Source of the DNA: Mesorhizobium sp. M9A.F.Ca.ET.002.03.1.2
Lineage (GTDB): Bacteria > Pseudomonadota > Alphaproteobacteria > Rhizobiales > Rhizobiaceae
Direction of reading: 5' to 3'
Assembly: GCF_003952365.1 (NCBI RefSeq)
Contig: NZ_CP034443.1
Location: forward strand, 372,001 to 436,000
Length of the DNA stretch: 64,000 nucleotides
Position numbers and translations under genes: made by a program. Under the pieces are notes generated by a model, which was not told where the DNA came from, made no database searches, and worked only from the letters and a program-made list of their open reading frames with translations. This document shows, in pieces, positions 62,795 through 64,000 of this stretch; position 1 is the stretch's first letter; the number at the start of each line of letters is the position of its first letter.

Positions 62795-64000
62795 ATGTCC
62801 GGTGCCCAGCCTGAAAAGAACAGAAGACGAAGCGGCAAGGCGGTCTGCGCCTTGCTGCTGGCGACCAGCGTCTTCGCCCTGCTGCGGCCAGCACAGCCCT
62901 ATGCTCAGGTAACCGAGCTGCGCCGTGAGGTTTCGGAATCGGCAATTCTGGACGACCAGCAGCGCAAGACCAGGCAATTGAGCATGGCCAGCGCCCAGGA
63001 TCAGACGGCACAGGCAGGCGCAATCACTCAGAGCAATGCGCCGGCGCCCACCTATCAGCCGGCCAGCCCGGGCGCCGGACTGGATGAAGACACATCGCCC
63101 GCGACCGGCAGCATTTTCGATTCGCCGGAAACCACCGACGATCCGTTCGCCGACACCCCCGCTCCCGTCCCGCGGCGCCGGCCATCGAGCGCAAGGCAAC
63201 GCGCGGCCGATCAAGACGAGGTCGACGCCGCCGAGAAAAAAACCGCCGCCAGGACTTTAGCCACGACGGATGACACCGCCGAGACGGACCAGGACGCCAT
63301 CAATCGTCGTGCCGTGACCATCGATTCCGCCGACAGGCAGAAGCTCGATCCGGGCGCCGAGCGCGCCGAAGCCATCGAAGGTCGGGACAAGAGGGCCGAG
63401 GACGACCCGTTCGCCGCCACCGGCATCAAACTCGGCTCCTTCGTGATCAGGCCGACGCTCGAGCAAGGTCTGACGGCGTCGTCGAATGCCGATTCGAGCA
63501 GCGAGGGCAAACCGGCCCTGCTGTCGGAAACGACGCTGCGCTTCAATGCCATCTCCGACTGGCGAGAAAACTCAGCTGTCATCGACGGCTACGGCACCTT
63601 TCTCAAGACCATATCGGGCGACGAGATTCAGGAGGCGCGGGGCCGTGTCGAGGGCACACTCAATGTCGACCTCGACAACGATCTGCGCGCCATCGCCAAG
63701 CTCGGTTACGAGGCGGCGCCGGAATCGGCTTCGTCGCCGGTCGTCATCGAAGGCACCGTCGAGCAGCCGGTGCGCCAGACCATCAACGGCAGCCTCGCCG
63801 TCGAGAAGGATGCCGGCAAGATGCGCTTCGCCCTGACCGGCGCGGTCGCACGCGACATCTATGGCGACGCCGAGCTTTCGATGGGCGGATCGCTGTCGCA
63901 GAAGGAGCGCGACTCGACGCTTTATACCGCCACCTTGCGCACCGGCTATGAGATTTCTCCCGCCATCACCCCCTTCACCGAGGTCGAAATCGGCCGCCGG
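62795..64000 (+). CDS. Outer-membrane beta-barrel protein, 5' part only
   Basis: At least 402 residues; the 3' end is beyond the window. The N-terminus has a basic segment and a hydrophobic signal core (about residues 15-38, VCALLLATSVFALL). Residues about 40-210 are Pro/Asp/Thr-rich and disordered-looking (FDSPETTDDPFADTPAPVPR). From about 210 alternating beta strands appear (GIKLGSFVIRPTLEQGLTAS, ETTLRFNAISDWRENS, DDLRAIAKLGYEA), as in barrels of the TIGR03016/OMP_b-brl group. It may take part in surface polysaccharide export; no specific substrate can be assigned. GTG codons at 62786 and 62789 are alternative starts. Confidence 0.75.
   Translation, partial: MSGAQPEKNRRRSGKAVCALLLATSVFALLRPAQPYAQVTELRREVSESAILDDQQRKTRQLSMASAQDQTAQAGAITQSNAPAPTYQPASPGAGLDEDTSPATGSIFDSPETTDDPFADTPAPVPRRRPSSARQRAADQDEVDAAEKKTAARTLATTDDTAETDQDAINRRAVTIDSADRQKLDPGAERAEAIEGRDKRAEDDPFAATGIKLGSFVIRPTLEQGLTASSNADSSSEGKPALLSETTLRFNAISDWRENSAVIDGYGTFLKTISGDEIQEARGRVEGTLNVDLDNDLRAIAKLGYEAAPESASSPVVIEGTVEQPVRQTINGSLAVEKDAGKMRFALTGAVARDIYGDAELSMGGSLSQKERDSTLYTATLRTGYEISPAITPFTEVEIGRR

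Overview
The window is GC-rich, densely coded alphaproteobacterial chromosome. Several features point to Mesorhizobium or a close relative in the Hyphomicrobiales: an Omp10-type lipoprotein, a bacterial homospermidine synthase, several dispersed palindromic intergenic repeat families, and long alternating operons of transporters and amide hydrolases. The genus is inferred from gene content and repeat style. No rRNA, tRNA, CRISPR array or prophage was seen.

Layout. 1-7.6 kb (minus): the 5' part of a DNA topoisomerase IB gene, then a three-gene peptide-modification-like operon: a transglutaminase-fold/DUF2126 putative amidoligase, a circularly permuted ATP-grasp fused to an alpha-E domain, and a stand-alone transglutaminase-like protein. 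7.8-9.1 kb: an intact IS110-family element inserted in a long palindromic repeat. Its non-coding left end can be folded into a bridge-RNA-like structure whose guide segments match the reconstructed target and the element's own ends. 9.1-14.6 kb: glutaryl-CoA dehydrogenase with a divergent LysR regulator, a ParDE-type toxin-antitoxin pair and Tex. 14.7-25.6 kb: a catabolic cluster with two NylB-like serine hydrolases, an amidase-signature enzyme, a polyamine-type ABC importer, a YtcJ-like amidohydrolase and, divergently, an acetylpolyamine-amidohydrolase-like HDAC-fold enzyme.

25.9-32.6 kb: an MFS exporter with a C-terminal ABM-like domain, an SCP2 protein, an acetyltransferase, an ornithine-decarboxylase-type enzyme with a leader of about 430 nt, and a second amidase with a LysR regulator. 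32.7-36.9 kb: metal handling (DUF1007, a NicO transporter with a His-rich loop, a CDF exporter) and a DenD-like dehydrogenase. 37-44.7 kb: an aminotransferase, YciI, SDR, DUF533 and SnoaL-like proteins, a secreted Gly-rich repeat protein, TrhO and KDPG aldolase. 44.8-52 kb: a DUF882 murein-peptidase-like protein, a sigma-54 response regulator, a frameshifted M3 oligoendopeptidase and a membrane-anchored HhH protein. 52-64 kb: pabB and a pabC-like gene, homospermidine synthase, Omp10, a 5'-nucleotidase with LysM, ferrochelatase, an SPFH/NfeD pair, a KpsF isomerase, and the start of an outer-membrane beta-barrel protein.

The recurring theme is polyamines and amides: uptake (ABC importer), deacetylation and amide hydrolysis (HDAC-like enzyme, amidases, NylB-like hydrolases), synthesis (ornithine decarboxylase, homospermidine synthase). 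The most striking single observation is the IS110 element, where insertion site, element ends and putative guide RNA agree with one another.
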